From Plastoroseomonas hellenica (GTDB taxonomy: Bacteria; Pseudomonadota; Alphaproteobacteria; Acetobacterales; Acetobacteraceae): DNA of 64,000 nt. The DNA is taken from NCBI RefSeq assembly GCF_018129085.1, contig NZ_JAAGBB010000004.1, forward strand, positions 124,001 through 188,000, given 5' to 3'. This document shows, one piece after another, positions 1 through 11,009 of the stretch. The notes under the pieces were generated by a model. It was given only the letters and a program-made list of their open reading frames with translations, did not search any database and was not told the DNA's origin. The translations under genes and the position numbers were made by a program. Within the stretch, counting starts at the first letter, position 1. Every line of letters starts with the position of its first letter.

Positions 1-94
1 CCTTGTCGAGCACGATGACATCGTGCCCGAACTCGGCGAAGCAGGCACCGGAGACAAGGCCGACATAGCCGGCGCCGATCATGGTGATGCGCAT
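1..94 (-). CDS. ugd: UDP-glucose 6-dehydrogenase, 5' end only
   Basis: Only the first 31 codons lie in the window; the gene runs off the left edge. The translation begins [20 protein letters not shown], followed by [11 protein letters not shown]. This is the classic GxGYVGLVxGxCxAexGhxV NAD-binding start of the UDP-glucose/GDP-mannose dehydrogenase family. Such enzymes oxidise UDP-glucose to UDP-glucuronate for capsule, exopolysaccharide or lipid A modification. The start is the ATG complementary to 92-94. It lies about 70 bp downstream of the truncated mprF on the same strand. The family call is strong; the exact sugar substrate cannot be judged from 31 residues. Confidence 0.85.
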   Translation of the reverse strand, partial: MRITMIGAGYVGLVSGACFAEFGHDVIVLDK

Positions 95-162
95 CGCGTC
101 AGTCCTTTCGTCCCGGGATCGCGAGCCATGGCCATGCCGGTTCCGCAGCCCAGGCGCAAGGG

Positions 163-2106
163 TCAGGCATGCGACGGTTCCGGGGGCAGCAGCGGCAGCA
201 ACTTCTTGAGATCCTTCTCAGCCCGACACGCAAGATACCGTGGTTGCGTTTGCATCTCACCCAACGGAAAGGCCGTCAGCCCGATATCCTCGTAGACGCG
301 GAGCAATTCCGGGCCGGTGCGCCAGAAGGCGGGATCGACACCCGCGCTCTCGCACAGGTCGCGGAACCGCCAGATCGCGGAAATTCGATCCCGCTCCTCT
401 CCGGCGGGATCCCCGAGCGCCAGCCACACATCATCGCGCTTCACGAAAGCGAGACCGGCGCGGCCGGCATCCCCGAACACGGCGCCGTCCGCCATCTCCG
501 GCGCCAGCGCGCCGAGGCCGCGCAGGCGCAGCCTGGTCTCGGCGTCGTAGGGCGTGGCCGCGCGCCGGGCGGGCCGGAGCAGGCGCAGCATCGCGACCAG
601 CAGCAGCACCGCCGACAGCCCGACCGTAAAGCGCAGGGAATCCGGCGCCACCCCGGACAGCACCACCTGCCACCAGCTCGCATGCGAGATCGAGCTGTCA
701 TAGGCAACGAGCGCCAGGGTGATGGCGCAGCCGGCAATGGCACCGAGCGCCAGCGTCGCCTCCCCCGACAAGGGTTCCCCGATCAGCCGCGCGATGCGGT
801 AGAAGGCACCGCGCATCGCGGCCAGCAGGACGAAGACGGCCAGGAAGGCCCCCCAGAGCCACCAGGCCTCCCCGCGCAGCCACAGGATGGCGGCGCCGTT
901 CAGCAGGAACAGGAGGCCGAGGATCCAGGCGATGCGCAGCCGGCGCAGCATGCCATAGCCGGTCACCAGCAGCAGCGACCCCACGACGGAGGCCGCGAAA
1001 TGCGAGGCGATGGCCGCCGTCGGACCGGCCCACTCCTCGATGATCGTCCCCTTCACCGGCAGCGCGCCGACGAAGATCAGGATGGCGCCGCCAAAGCCGA
1101 CGAGAGAGGCGAGCGCCGGCACCTCCAGCGCCTCGCTGCCACGGATATTGCCGGTCAGCCGCTCGAAGGCGGCGCGGCGCTGCGCCACCTCGAAGGCGGC
1201 GAAGAGGGCGCCAGCCACGAAGAGTGGGGCGATGTAGTAGTAGAGGCGGAACAACAGCAGCGCCCCCACCGCTTGGGACGGTGCCATGTAGGGCGACAGC
1301 GCCAGCAGCAGGAAGCCGTCGAAGACACCGATGCCCCCCGGCACGCTGGCCGCGATGCCGATCGTGTAGCCGGCGACATAGATGCCGAGGAACTTGACGA
1401 AGGTGAGGCCCTCGGCCTCCGGCAGCAGCGTGTAGAAGATCGCTGCCGTCACCGCGACATCGACGCTGGCGAGCGTCACCTGCGCCAGCGCCATCTTCAG
1501 GCCCGGCAACGCGATCTCGTGGCCGAAGATGCGGATGCTCGAAACCAGACGCGACGCCACGATATAGGCGATGACGATGCTCCAGAGCAGCAGAGCGATA
1601 CCGCGCATCGCGACATCCGGCACATGGTCGCGGAACCAGGGCAGGATGCCGGGCTCCACCATCAGCACCATGCCGCCGAGCGCGAAGCCGCCGAGCCCAT
1701 AGGTCAGGCTGGTGAAGGCGACGAGCTTCGCGATCTCGAGCGGCGTCAGCCCCCAGGCGGCGTAGAAGCGGTAGCGCACCGCCGCCCCCGAGACCGCGGC
1801 GAAGCCGAGATTGTGCGCCAGGGTATAGGAGACGAAGGAGGCGAGGGAGCTGCGCGCATAGCTCACGGGATGCCCGGCATAGACCGAGCCCAGCCGGTCG
1901 TAGATGGTCAGAACCGCGAAGGCGAGCAGCGTCCAGCCGGCAGCGATCCAGAGCGAGGCCGGCGGGATCGCCGCCAGCGCGTTCCGGATATCCGCGACCG
2001 AGAGGCCGCGGAACTCGTGCTGCACGACGTAGATCGCACCGACCAGCAGCGCCAGGCCGAAGACCGTCGGCCCGTGGCGGCGCAGCAGCGGCCAGATCGT
2101 CTTCAC
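163..2106 (-). CDS. mprF: MprF-like membrane protein (flippase part intact, aminoacyl-transferase domain truncated)
   Basis: The 647-residue protein has many hydrophobic segments: the N-terminal UPF0104-type flippase region (about 1-320), a second membrane block (about 330-530), then the start of a cytosolic DUF2156 domain (about 540-617; [35 protein letters not shown]). MprF/LpiA proteins usually have 840-870 residues and move Lys from Lys-tRNA to phosphatidylglycerol, then flip the lipid. Here homology stops at about position 256. The last 30 residues (codons 166-255) are unlike the family and of lower GC, so most of the transferase domain is missing. The GTG start (2104-2106) overlaps the lysK stop as GTGA, indicating translational coupling. 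Flippase activity is plausible; synthase activity is doubtful. Confidence 0.8.
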   Translation of the reverse strand: MKTIWPLLRRHGPTVFGLALLVGAIYVVQHEFRGLSVADIRNALAAIPPASLWIAAGWTLLAFAVLTIYDRLGSVYAGHPVSYARSSLASFVSYTLAHNLGFAAVSGAAVRYRFYAAWGLTPLEIAKLVAFTSLTYGLGGFALGGMVLMVEPGILPWFRDHVPDVAMRGIALLLWSIVIAYIVASRLVSSIRIFGHEIALPGLKMALAQVTLASVDVAVTAAIFYTLLPEAEGLTFVKFLGIYVAGYTIGIAASVPGGIGVFDGFLLLALSPYMAPSQAVGALLLFRLYYYIAPLFVAGALFAAFEVAQRRAAFERLTGNIRGSEALEVPALASLVGFGGAILIFVGALPVKGTIIEEWAGPTAAIASHFAASVVGSLLLVTGYGMLRRLRIAWILGLLFLLNGAAILWLRGEAWWLWGAFLAVFVLLAAMRGAFYRIARLIGEPLSGEATLALGAIAGCAITLALVAYDSSISHASWWQVVLSGVAPDSLRFTVGLSAVLLLVAMLRLLRPARRAATPYDAETRLRLRGLGALAPEMADGAVFGDAGRAGLAFVKRDDVWLALGDPAGEERDRISAIWRFRDLCESAGVDPAFWRTGPELLRVYEDIGLTAFPLGEMQTQPRYLACRAEKDLKKLLPLLPPEPSHA

Positions 2107-3731
2107 GGGGCGTGGTCCCCGCCATCCTCGCGCGCCAGCGCCGCCTCGATCAGCCCGATGGTGCCGGCGATGCCGTAGAGTGCCACGAAGCCGCCGAAGC
2201 GCGGCCCTTCCTGCTGGCCGAGCAGCACCTGGTACAGCGCGTTGAACCAGGCGCGGGAGACACCTTGGCGGCCATCCTTCCCGGCCTCCAGGAAGGGCTC
2301 CCGCCGCCCGGCGTCATAGACCAGGTCCTGGATGGCGCGGGCGCGCTCCTCGGCCGGCAGCGCCTCCAGATCCGCCGCGCGGTCGCGGAGTGCGGCGAGC
2401 AGCGCTTCCAGCGCCCCCCGCTCGCCCGCATCCGGTGCCCGGTGCTGCTTCTGCGGCAGCACGAAGTCGCGGTAATAGGCGACCGCGTATTCCGCGAGGC
2501 GGGCCAGCAGCGGATGGCTTTCCGGCGTCGCCTCCGGCGCGTAGCGGCGGATGAAGCCCCAGAGGATGGCGGGCTCGTCGGCGTTCACGACGCTCGCCAG
2601 GTTCAGCAGCATGGCGAAGGAAAGCGGGCTGCCCGGATCGTTGGTGGGGCCGCCATGGATGTGCCAGGCCGGGTTCGCCGGATCGGGCGCGGCGCGCAGC
2701 CGGTCGAGATGCGCGACATAGTCGTCCACGGCGCGGGGGATCACGTCGAAATAGAGCCGCTTCGCCCGCTGCGGCGCCTGGTACATGAAGTTCGCCAGGC
2801 TCTCCGGCGGCGCATAGCGCAGCCATTCGTCGATGGTGAGCCCATTGCCCTTCGATTTGCTGATCTTCTGGCCCTTGTCGTCCAGGAACAGCTCATAGGT
2901 GAAGCTCACCGGCGGCTCGGCGCCCAGCACCCGGCAGATCGCCGAGGAGAGCTTCACGCTGTCGATCAGGTCCTTGCCCGACATCTCGTAATCGACGCCG
3001 AGCGCGTACCAACGGAGCGCCCAGTCGGCCTTCCACTGCGCCTTGCAGTGGCCACCGGTGATGCGCGTCTCGAAGCGCTCGCCGCTCTCGGGGTCGCGCC
3101 AGACCAGCGTATCGCGGTCCGGGTGCACCGCCTCCATCGGCACCTGCATCACGACGCCGGTCTTCGGATGGAGCGGCAGGAAGGGCGAATAGGTGGCGCG
3201 CCGCTCCGGCCCCAAGGTCGGCAGGATGACGTCGCGCACCGCGTCGTGGCGCTCCGCCATGCGCAGCAGCGCCGTGTCGAAGCGGCCACCCTTGTAGTAG
3301 TCGGTCGAGGAGGCGAATTCGTATTCGAAGCCGAAGGCGTCGAGGAAGGCCTTCAGCCGGGCGTTGTTGTGCGCGCCGAAGCTGTCATGGGTGCCGAACG
3401 GATCGGGGACCGCGGTCAGCGAGCGGCCGAGATATTCGGTCAGCATCGCCTTGTTCGGGACGTTGTCCGGGACCTTGCGCAGCCCGTCCATGTCGTCGCT
3501 GAAGGCGATCAGCCTGGCCGGCAACCCGGTCATGCGCTCGAAGGCGCGCTTCACCCAGGTGGTGCGCGCCACCTCCCCGAAGGTGCCGATATGGGGCAGG
3601 CCGGAGGGGCCATAGCCGGTCTCGAACAGCGCGCCCGCCGGTTTCGGGCGGGCCGCGAGGCGATCGGCGACGCGCGCCGCCTCCTCGAAAGGCCAGGCCC
3701 TGACGGTACGGAGCGATGGATCAGCGGTCAT
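2103..3731 (-). CDS. lysK: Lysine--tRNA ligase, class I
   Basis: This 542-residue protein matches the archaeal-type class I lysyl-tRNA synthetase, found in a subset of alphaproteobacteria in place of class II LysS. Visible signatures are the HIGH-like [12 protein letters not shown] near residue 45 and the KMSKS-like KISKSKGNG near residue 290. It charges tRNA-Lys in the cytosol. The ATG at 3729-3731 (MTADPSLRT) is preferred over an upstream in-frame start that adds 21 proline/alanine-rich residues. Its stop codon overlaps the mprF-like start by 4 bp, so the enzyme that makes Lys-tRNA is coupled to a gene of the family that consumes it. Confidence 0.95.
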   Translation of the reverse strand: MTADPSLRTVRAWPFEEAARVADRLAARPKPAGALFETGYGPSGLPHIGTFGEVARTTWVKRAFERMTGLPARLIAFSDDMDGLRKVPDNVPNKAMLTEYLGRSLTAVPDPFGTHDSFGAHNNARLKAFLDAFGFEYEFASSTDYYKGGRFDTALLRMAERHDAVRDVILPTLGPERRATYSPFLPLHPKTGVVMQVPMEAVHPDRDTLVWRDPESGERFETRITGGHCKAQWKADWALRWYALGVDYEMSGKDLIDSVKLSSAICRVLGAEPPVSFTYELFLDDKGQKISKSKGNGLTIDEWLRYAPPESLANFMYQAPQRAKRLYFDVIPRAVDDYVAHLDRLRAAPDPANPAWHIHGGPTNDPGSPLSFAMLLNLASVVNADEPAILWGFIRRYAPEATPESHPLLARLAEYAVAYYRDFVLPQKQHRAPDAGERGALEALLAALRDRAADLEALPAEERARAIQDLVYDAGRREPFLEAGKDGRQGVSRAWFNALYQVLLGQQEGPRFGGFVALYGIAGTIGLIEAALAREDGGDHAP

Positions 3732-3880
3732 CCCGGCCAGATGGCAGGCGGGGGCGGCGGGGTCAATTCGGCTCGTTGCGGGAATGCGCGCCATCGCATG
3801 ACGGGTTTGCGACGACCGGTGTGGCGCCGGCGGCCGGTCTGCGCTAATCGGGCGCTTTGCGTCTCATGAGGAAGGGTGTC

Positions 3881-4879
3881 ATGCGCGTCGGCGTGATCGG
3901 GGCCACGGGTGCTGTCGGCAAGGAACTGGTGGAGGTGCTGGGCAAGCGCCGCTTCCCGGTGACCGAACTGAAGCTCTTCGCCTCGACCCGGTCCGCCGGC
4001 ACCCGAATTAAAACCCCCTTCGGGGAGGTGGCCATCGAGGCCTTCTCCCCCGAGGCCGCGCGCGGGCTGGACCTGGCGCTGCTGGCCGTCTCCGGCGACT
4101 TCGCCAAGCAGCATGCCCGGGCGCTGGCCGCCGAAGGCGTTGCGGTGGTGGACAATTCCTCCGCCCTCCGGCTCGAGGATGACGTGCCGCTGGTGGTGCC
4201 GGAGGTGAATGCGGCCGCGATCGGCAAGCATCGCCTGATCGCCAACCCCAACTGCACCACCGCCATCCTGGTCGTGGCGCTGGAGCCGTTGCGCCGGGCC
4301 TTCGGCCTGAAGCGCGTCATCGTCTCCACCTACCAGGCGGCCAGCGGCGCCGGCGCCGAGGGCATGCAGGAGCTGGAGCGGGAGACGCGCCGGGCGCTGG
4401 TCGAGGGCCAGCCCGCGGGGCATGCGGTCTTCGCCCATCCCCTGCCCTTCAATGTCATCCCGCACATCGATAGCTTCCAGCCGAACGGCTATACGCGGGA
4501 AGAGATGAAGGTCACCTGGGAGAGCCGGAAGATCATGGGTCAGCCCGACCTGCTGATCTCCTGCACCGCCGTCCGCATCCCGACCTTCCGTGTGCATGCC
4601 GAGGCGGTGACCATCGAGACCGAGCGCCCGGTGACGCCGGAGGCGGCACGCGAAGTGCTGGCCGCGGCGCCGGGCGTGATCGTCGTCGACGAGCCGGGGG
4701 CGAATCGCTACCCGATGCCGCTGACCGCGACCGGCCGCGACGATGTCGAAGCCGGGCGCATCCGGGCCAATCCGGTCTTCGGCGATCGCGGCCTCGACCT
4801 CTTCCTCTGCGGCGACCAGTTGCTGAAGGGCGCGGCGCTGAACGCGGTGCAGATCGCGGAACGGCTGCGCGCTGCCTGA
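3881..4879 (+). CDS. asd: Aspartate-semialdehyde dehydrogenase
   Basis: A 332-residue NADPH-dependent enzyme that reduces beta-aspartyl phosphate to aspartate semialdehyde, the branch point to lysine/diaminopimelate, threonine and methionine. The N-terminus has the nucleotide-binding [17 protein letters not shown]. The catalytic cysteine is in NPNCTT (near residue 126), and the substrate-binding [16 protein letters not shown] region follows. The ATG at 3881 is chosen because AGGAAGG lies just upstream; an in-frame ATG at 3866 and TTG at 3857 are alternatives. Length is normal for the family. The following helicase gene starts at or just after the asd stop. Confidence 0.95.
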   Translation: MRVGVIGATGAVGKELVEVLGKRRFPVTELKLFASTRSAGTRIKTPFGEVAIEAFSPEAARGLDLALLAVSGDFAKQHARALAAEGVAVVDNSSALRLEDDVPLVVPEVNAAAIGKHRLIANPNCTTAILVVALEPLRRAFGLKRVIVSTYQAASGAGAEGMQELERETRRALVEGQPAGHAVFAHPLPFNVIPHIDSFQPNGYTREEMKVTWESRKIMGQPDLLISCTAVRIPTFRVHAEAVTIETERPVTPEAAREVLAAAPGVIVVDEPGANRYPMPLTATGRDDVEAGRIRANPVFGDRGLDLFLCGDQLLKGAALNAVQIAERLRAA

Positions 4880-4997
4880 ACGCCCGAAAGCGCCACCGCG
4901 CCTCCTGCTGCCGGAGGCGCCGGCGCTGATCGCCGGCAACGGGCGTGCGGCGCTGCTGACCCCGGATGGGGAGTTCCTCTGGCTCCCCGCCGGCGAA

Positions 4998-7637
4998 GTG
5001 ACGGCGCATCTCGATGCGCCGCCATTGCTTGTGCATGCGCCGGCGACAGCGCGGCGCCTCGGCCTGCCCGGCTTCCCCGGCGCCTTCGACCTGCTGGAGC
5101 TCTTCGCCTTCTGCAGGCCGGCGCAGCCCTGCGCGCCGACGCCGCGCGGCCTCGCCATGGCGCTGGGCTTCGACGCGCCCCGGGATGCGGAGGCCGCCGC
5201 CGCGCTGCTGCCGGAGATGGCGACCGCCCTGCTCCGCCATCTCGCCGCCGGGCGCGGCGCGCCCCTGAACCGCGATGCGGCGTCGCTGGCGGCCCGGCTG
5301 CGGGAGGCGGTGGACTGGCCCTGGGCGGCCTCGGTCCTGGCGGCGCTCGGCGATGAGAGTGCCGTCGCCTCCCCGAACGGCCTCAAGGTCTGGCGCCGCC
5401 TGCCGGAATGGGAGGACACCGCACCGCCCATGCCGGCGGCGAGCTTCGGGGTGGAGCCGGCGGAAGCCCGGCAGCGCCTAGCCGAGATCCTCGGCGAGGA
5501 TGCCGAGCAGCGGCCGCAGCAGGCCGACTACGCCTCCGCCGCCGCCGCCGCCTTCGCGCCCCGCACGGCGCCGGGTTCGCCGCAGATGGTGCTGGCCGAG
5601 GCCGGGACGGGCACGGGCAAGACGCTCGGCTACATCGCGCCGGCCAGCCTCTGGGCGGAGCGCAACGGCGCGCCGGTCTGGATCTCGACCTATACCCGCA
5701 ACCTGCAGCGCCAGATCGACCAGGAGCTGGCGCGGCTGTTCCCCGATCCGGAGGAACGGCGGCAGAAGGTCGTGCTGCGCAAGGGGCGCGAGAACTACCT
5801 CTGCCTGCTGAACCTGGAGGAGGCGACCGGCGGCGGCCATCCGGGGCAGGTCATGGCGCTGGCGCTCGCCGCCCGCTGGGCGCTGGCGACCCGCGACGGC
5901 GACCTGATGGGCGGCGACTTCCCCGGCTGGCTGGCGGAGCTCTTCGGCCACCACGCCATCGCGCCGCTGGCCGACCGCCGCGGCGAATGCATCCACTCCG
6001 CCTGTCCGCACTACAAGCAATGCTTCGTCGAACATTCGATCCGGCGCGCCCGCGGCGCCTCCATCGTGGTCGCGAACCACGCGCTGGTGATGGTGCAGGC
6101 CGCCTTCGGCGGCGGCGAGGATGGGCGGCCGCTGCGCCTCGTCTTCGACGAGGGGCATCACCTGTTCGACGCGGCCGATTCCGCTTTCTCTGCAGCGCTC
6201 ACCGGCGCCGAGACCGCGGAGCTCCGGCGCTGGCTGCTTGGCGCGGAAGGCGGCCGTTCCCGCGCGCGTGGGTTGCGCCGGCGGCTGGAGGAGGTGGTCG
6301 GCGGCAAGCCGGACCTGCTGGCGCCGATGGAAGCCGCGCTGCACGCCGCGCGGTCGCTGCCAACCGCCGGCTGGCACGCCCGGCTGGCGGAGCCGGCCGC
6401 GGCGGAGAATCCGGCCGAGGCCTTCCTGCACCAGGTGCGTCACCAGGTCCTGGCGCGCAGCGCCGAAGCCGATGCCGGCTATGATTCGGAATGCGACCTG
6501 CATCCGGTGACCGAAACGCTGCCGGAGGCCGCCGCGGCGCTGGAGCGTGCGATGGCGCGGTTGGAGACGCCGCTCAAGACGCTGCGCACCCGGCTGGAGG
6601 CGCTGGTGGAGAGCGAAGGCGAGGAGATGGAGACCGGCACCCGCATCCGGATCGAGGCGGTCTGCCGCTCGCTCGATCGCCGCGCCCTGGCGCCGCTCGG
6701 GGCCTGGATCGGCATGCTGCGGCATGTCCAGGGCCCGGCACCAGAGGCCGGACAGCGGCCCACCTATATCGACTGGCTCTCGCTGGAGCGGCGGGAGGGC
6801 CGCGACATCGATGCCGGCATGCATCGCCACCACCTCGACCCGACGGTGCCGTTCGCGACGGTGGTCGCGGCGCCCGCGCACGGGTTGCTCGTCACCTCCG
6901 CCACGCTGCGTGACGCGGCGGAGGGCGAGGATGTGGAAGCCGCCTGGCACGCCGCGGAGGCGCGCACCGGCGCGCTCCACCTGCCGCTGCCGGCGCTGCG
7001 CGCGGCGATGCCCTCGCCCTTCGACTACGCGGCGCATACGCGCGCCTTCGTCGTCACCGATGTCCGCCAGGGCGATGCCGGGCAGATCGCCGGCGCGATG
7101 CGGGCGCTGTTCCTCGCCTCGGGCGGCGGCGCGCTCGGCCTCTTCACCGCGATCCGGCGGCTCAGGGAGACCCATGCCCGCATCGCACCGGCGCTGGAGG
7201 AAGCGGGCATCCCGCTCTACGCCCAGCATGTGGACGCGATGGACAATGCGACTCTGGTCGACGTGTTCCGCGCCGAGGAGGATGCCTGCCTGCTCGGCAC
7301 CGACGCGATGCGGGACGGCGTGGACGTGCCCGGCCGTTCGCTGCGGCTGCTGGTCTTCGATCGCGTGCCCTGGCCGCGCCCGTCCATCCTGCACCGGGAA
7401 CGGCGGACGCATCTCTCGGAAGGCCGGCCGAAGGATTATGACGACGCGGTGGCCCGGCACCGGCTGCGCCAGGCCTTCGGGCGCCTGATCCGCCGCGCCG
7501 ACGACAAGGGCGTCTTCGTGGTGCTGGACCCGCGCACGCCGTCCCGCCTGCTGGCCGGGCTGCCATCCGGTGTGGTCCCGCAGCGGCTGCCGCTGCGCGC
7601 CGTGGCGGAGGCCGTGCGCAACTTTCTGGCGGAATGA
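4998..7637 (+). CDS. DinG-like ATP-dependent DNA helicase (XPD/DinG superfamily 2, Fe-S)
   Basis: At least 879 residues. Motifs in order are Walker A (AEAGTGTGKTLGYIAP, about 200), a cysteine-containing Fe-S region (YLCLL about 271, CIHSACPHYKQC about 330), the DEGHH helicase box (about 375), motif IV/V (GTDAMRDGVDVPG, about 770) and motif VI (RQAFGRLIRRADDKG, about 830). DinG/YoaA helicases unwind forked or R-loop DNA during repair. The coordinates use the first GTG. The reading frame stays open upstream to the asd stop and reads like protein (PPRLLLPEAPALIAGNGRAA), so the true N-terminus may be a CTG at 4872. The helicase call is firm; the start is not. Confidence 0.88.
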   Translation: MTAHLDAPPLLVHAPATARRLGLPGFPGAFDLLELFAFCRPAQPCAPTPRGLAMALGFDAPRDAEAAAALLPEMATALLRHLAAGRGAPLNRDAASLAARLREAVDWPWAASVLAALGDESAVASPNGLKVWRRLPEWEDTAPPMPAASFGVEPAEARQRLAEILGEDAEQRPQQADYASAAAAAFAPRTAPGSPQMVLAEAGTGTGKTLGYIAPASLWAERNGAPVWISTYTRNLQRQIDQELARLFPDPEERRQKVVLRKGRENYLCLLNLEEATGGGHPGQVMALALAARWALATRDGDLMGGDFPGWLAELFGHHAIAPLADRRGECIHSACPHYKQCFVEHSIRRARGASIVVANHALVMVQAAFGGGEDGRPLRLVFDEGHHLFDAADSAFSAALTGAETAELRRWLLGAEGGRSRARGLRRRLEEVVGGKPDLLAPMEAALHAARSLPTAGWHARLAEPAAAENPAEAFLHQVRHQVLARSAEADAGYDSECDLHPVTETLPEAAAALERAMARLETPLKTLRTRLEALVESEGEEMETGTRIRIEAVCRSLDRRALAPLGAWIGMLRHVQGPAPEAGQRPTYIDWLSLERREGRDIDAGMHRHHLDPTVPFATVVAAPAHGLLVTSATLRDAAEGEDVEAAWHAAEARTGALHLPLPALRAAMPSPFDYAAHTRAFVVTDVRQGDAGQIAGAMRALFLASGGGALGLFTAIRRLRETHARIAPALEEAGIPLYAQHVDAMDNATLVDVFRAEEDACLLGTDAMRDGVDVPGRSLRLLVFDRVPWPRPSILHRERRTHLSEGRPKDYDDAVARHRLRQAFGRLIRRADDKGVFVVLDPRTPSRLLAGLPSGVVPQRLPLRAVAEAVRNFLAE

Positions 7638-7708
7638 GAGCCTGCTGAGGCTGTCGGCATCGATCGCTTCGCGGTAGAATTGCAGCACCGGAGCCAGGGG
7701 AGTGCCGC

Positions 7709-8140
7709 ATGACCACCGAAAATGCCGCCACGCTGCGCTTCAACGTGCAGGAAGCCTTGGTTTGCGCGATGGTGCTGATGGCCGCGTCCGATGAGCGCAT
7801 GTCGGATGCCGAGATCGGCGTGATGACGCGGCTGGTGCAGGAGCTGCCGGTCTTCTCCGAATTCCATCCGGAAGAGATCGGCACCGTCACGGAAACCTGC
7901 CTCGGCCTGCTGAACCGGAGCGACGGGCTGGACCTGGCCTGCACCATGATCCGCGACGCCCTGCCGCCGCGCCTGCGCGAGACGGCCTATCTGCTGGCCT
8001 GCGAGGTCGCGGCCGCGGATGGTGATGCGACGCAGGGCGAGTTGCTGTTCCTGCAGGATTTCCGGATCGCGATGGACATCGACCGGCTGATCGCGGGCGC
8101 GATCGAGCGCGCGACGCGGGCGCGCTACCAGGTCATCTGA
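7709..8140 (+). CDS. TerB-like (tellurite-resistance/DjlA N-terminal fold) protein
   Basis: A 143-residue all-helical, acidic protein. The pattern fits the TerB family: ALVCAMVLMAASDERMSDAEI in the first half and AYLLACEVAAADGDATQGE in the second, two similar helical halves each with a D/E cluster as in TerB metal-binding folds. A role in tellurite resistance is not implied; most stand-alone TerB proteins are of unknown function. The ATG at 7709 has AGGGGAG nearby. It is convergent with cspA, with a hairpin between them. Confidence 0.75.
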   Translation: MTTENAATLRFNVQEALVCAMVLMAASDERMSDAEIGVMTRLVQELPVFSEFHPEEIGTVTETCLGLLNRSDGLDLACTMIRDALPPRLRETAYLLACEVAAADGDATQGELLFLQDFRIAMDIDRLIAGAIERATRARYQVI

Positions 8141-8149
8141 ACGCGGAAA

Positions 8150-8176
8150 GGGCCGGCGCCGTCCGGCAGCCGGCCC
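8150..8176. terminator. Hairpin between convergent terB-like gene and cspA
   Basis: An 8-bp perfect stem GGGCCGGC/GCCGGCCC (8150-8157 with 8169-8176) around an 11-nt loop that can itself pair. It is centred between two convergent stop codons, so it probably serves both genes. There is no strong T-run on either side. Confidence 0.6.
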
Positions 8177-8194
8177 CCTCGACGCATCAGCCGT

Positions 8195-8398
8195 TCAGAG
8201 CGGCTTGAGGTTGGTGGCGGCGGCCTTGCCGCGCTCCATCACCACGTCGTAGCTGACCTTCTGGTTCTCGTTCAGGCCCTGCAGGCCGGCCTTCTGCACC
8301 GCGGTGATGTGGACGAAGACGTCCTTGCCACCTTCCTGCGGGACGATGAAGCCGAAGCCCTTGGTTGCGTTGAACCACTTCACAGTGCCGATCGACAT
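8195..8398 (-). CDS. cspA: Cold-shock protein, CspA family
   Basis: A 67-residue single cold-shock (OB-fold) domain. It carries RNP1 (KGFGFI, about 13-18) and RNP2 (VFVHI, about 28-32), the aromatic RNA-binding surfaces of the family. These proteins bind single-stranded RNA/DNA and melt mRNA structure. The length matches short alphaproteobacterial Csps. The ATG at 8396-8398 has GGAGG a few bases upstream on the minus strand. The gene is preceded by about 200 bp of unassigned leader and then the structured repeat at 8596-8755. Confidence 0.95.
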   Translation of the reverse strand: MSIGTVKWFNATKGFGFIVPQEGGKDVFVHITAVQKAGLQGLNENQKVSYDVVMERGKAAATNLKPL

Positions 8399-8595
8399 CC
8401 GATCTGCCTCCTTCCTCGCTGTGCCGGGGTACGATCACCCAGGCACGCAACCGGGTTGTTGGGACGTCATGGAGGCACCCGGCTATCCGGAGGCACGGCA
8501 CGGCGGGCCAAGTCGGTTGGCGCCCGACCCTGAGGCGTGGGGCAGACAGTGTCAAACAAATCCGATGCGATATCGCAGTGCAATATTTTGCAAGT

Positions 8596-8755
8596 CCTCA
8601 ATCGCCGGCGCCGGCATCCGCCGGCTTGGCTACCGCGCTGTCGGGGCAGCATTGGCGACATCAGTTGGTCGCGCGCGCGCCGCATTCGCGGCCTCGGTCT
8701 GCATCGGCTGCGCCTCGCAGCCCGGCCTTTCCGGTGGCGGCCTGCGGCCGCGTCG
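8596..8755. repeat. Structured intergenic repeat, copy A
   Basis: About 160 bp that closely matches 11429-11580. It contains four hairpins: GCCGGC-ATCC-GCCGGC (8610-8625), GCCGC-ATTC-GCGGC (8679-8692), GGCTGCG-CCT-CGCAGCC (8706-8722) and GCGGCC-TGC-GGCCGC (8737-8751). The first hairpin keeps its loop but has a different, still perfectly paired stem in copy B. It lies between the groEL terminator and the cspA leader. No protein fits it. Confidence 0.75.
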
Positions 8756-8784
8756 CAGTGCGGTGGTGCAGGTGCCGAAACGAA

Positions 8785-8814
8785 GAAGGGGCGGTCCTTG
8801 CGGACCGCCCCTTC
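8785..8814 (-). terminator. groESL terminator
   Basis: A perfect 13-bp stem (8785-8797 with 8802-8814, core GGGGCGGTCC/GGACCGCCCC) with a TTGC loop, 23 bp past the groEL stop codon. It is a strong rho-independent-type hairpin, although the T-run on the minus strand is short and interrupted. Confidence 0.8.
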
Positions 8815-8837
8815 CTGTCTGCCTTCCGTGAGGAAGA

Positions 8838-10490
<1,653 letters not shown>

Positions 10491-10541
10491 TTACCTCTTT
10501 CTTGTCCGGTGTTGATGTCAGGGCAGGATGGCGGAAGCGGC

Positions 10542-10856
10542 TCAGGCCGCCTTCTTCGCCGCAGCCGTGCCCTCGATGATGCCGAGGATGTCGGATTCCT
10601 TCATGATCAGCAGCTCCTCGCCGCCGATCTTCACCTCGGTGCCAGACCACTTGCCGAACAGGATGCGGTCGCCGGCCTTGACGTCGAGCGGGCGGAGGTC
10701 GCCCTTGTCGTTCAGGGTGCCGGAACCGACGGAAACGACTTCACCCTCCTGCGGCTTTTCCTTCGCAGTGTCGGGGATGATGATGCCGCCGGCGCTCTTC
10801 TCTTCCGCGGTAACGCGGCGAACCAGAACGCGGTCATGCAGGGGACGGAAGCTCAT
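10542..10856 (-). CDS. groES: Co-chaperonin GroES
   Basis: A 104-residue lid of the chaperonin cage. It starts [15 protein letters not shown] and contains the mobile-loop region ([20 protein letters not shown], about 17-36) that docks on GroEL. The ATG at 10854-10856 is preferred over an in-frame upstream start, which would add 26 unrelated residues and run into the promoter. It is the first gene of groESL, with two CIRCE operators 90-180 bp upstream. Confidence 0.98.
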   Translation of the reverse strand: MSFRPLHDRVLVRRVTAEEKSAGGIIIPDTAKEKPQEGEVVSVGSGTLNDKGDLRPLDVKAGDRILFGKWSGTEVKIGGEELLIMKESDILGIIEGTAAAKKAA

Positions 10857-10946
10857 GTGATCCTCTCCTGACGCCTCATGATTGAAGCACGTCTCGCTCC
10901 GGGCTTGGGTGGGTCTGCGGGTTCCGGCCACCATGGCCCGGCTCCG

Positions 10947-10973
10947 CTAGCACTCCCCCCGAAGGAGTGCCAG
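10947..10973 (-). promoter_or_regulatory. CIRCE operator 1 (HrcA site) of groESL
   Basis: CTAGCACTC-N9-GAGTGCCAG, matching the CIRCE consensus TTAGCACTC-N9-GAGTGCTAA with exact 9-nt spacing. It overlaps the predicted transcription start just downstream of the -10 box at 10977-10982, the usual position for HrcA repression. Confidence 0.9.
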
Positions 10974-10976
10974 AGA

Positions 10977-11004
10977 GGTATAGCGGCCATGCCGGCGCGT
11001 CAAG
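10977..11004 (-). promoter_or_regulatory. groESL sigma-70-type promoter
   Basis: On the minus strand, CTTGAC (11004 to 10999) and TATACC (10982 to 10977) are separated by 16 bp and lie between the two CIRCE operators. This resembles the alphaproteobacterial housekeeping consensus. A sigma-32 promoter was not evident. Confidence 0.65.
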
Positions 11005-11009
11005 CGGTT

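Noticed and set aside
169..2178. 669-codon plus-strand open frame opposite mprF
   Set aside because: Arg/Gln/His-rich mirror frame of a high-GC gene; no domain, signal or codon bias. The same applies to the long antisense frames at 2112-3869, 5478-7688, 29558-32494, 35432-37582 and 41289-44639.
3728..5431. 567-codon minus-strand frame over asd and the helicase start
   Set aside because: Antisense to asd, which has clear catalytic motifs; the composition is Arg/Ser/Ala-rich without family features.
5535..5560. GCC repeat run (gccgccgccgccgcc) in the helicase gene as a possible slippage site
   Set aside because: It encodes an Ala run in a linker before Walker A, which is common in GC-rich genes; the frame is intact on both sides.
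8399..8595. Cold-shock-box leader or thermosensor in the cspA 5' region
   Set aside because: A TTGACA-like hexamer is visible on the minus strand near 8550, but no acceptable -10 follows and no known cold-box motif is present.
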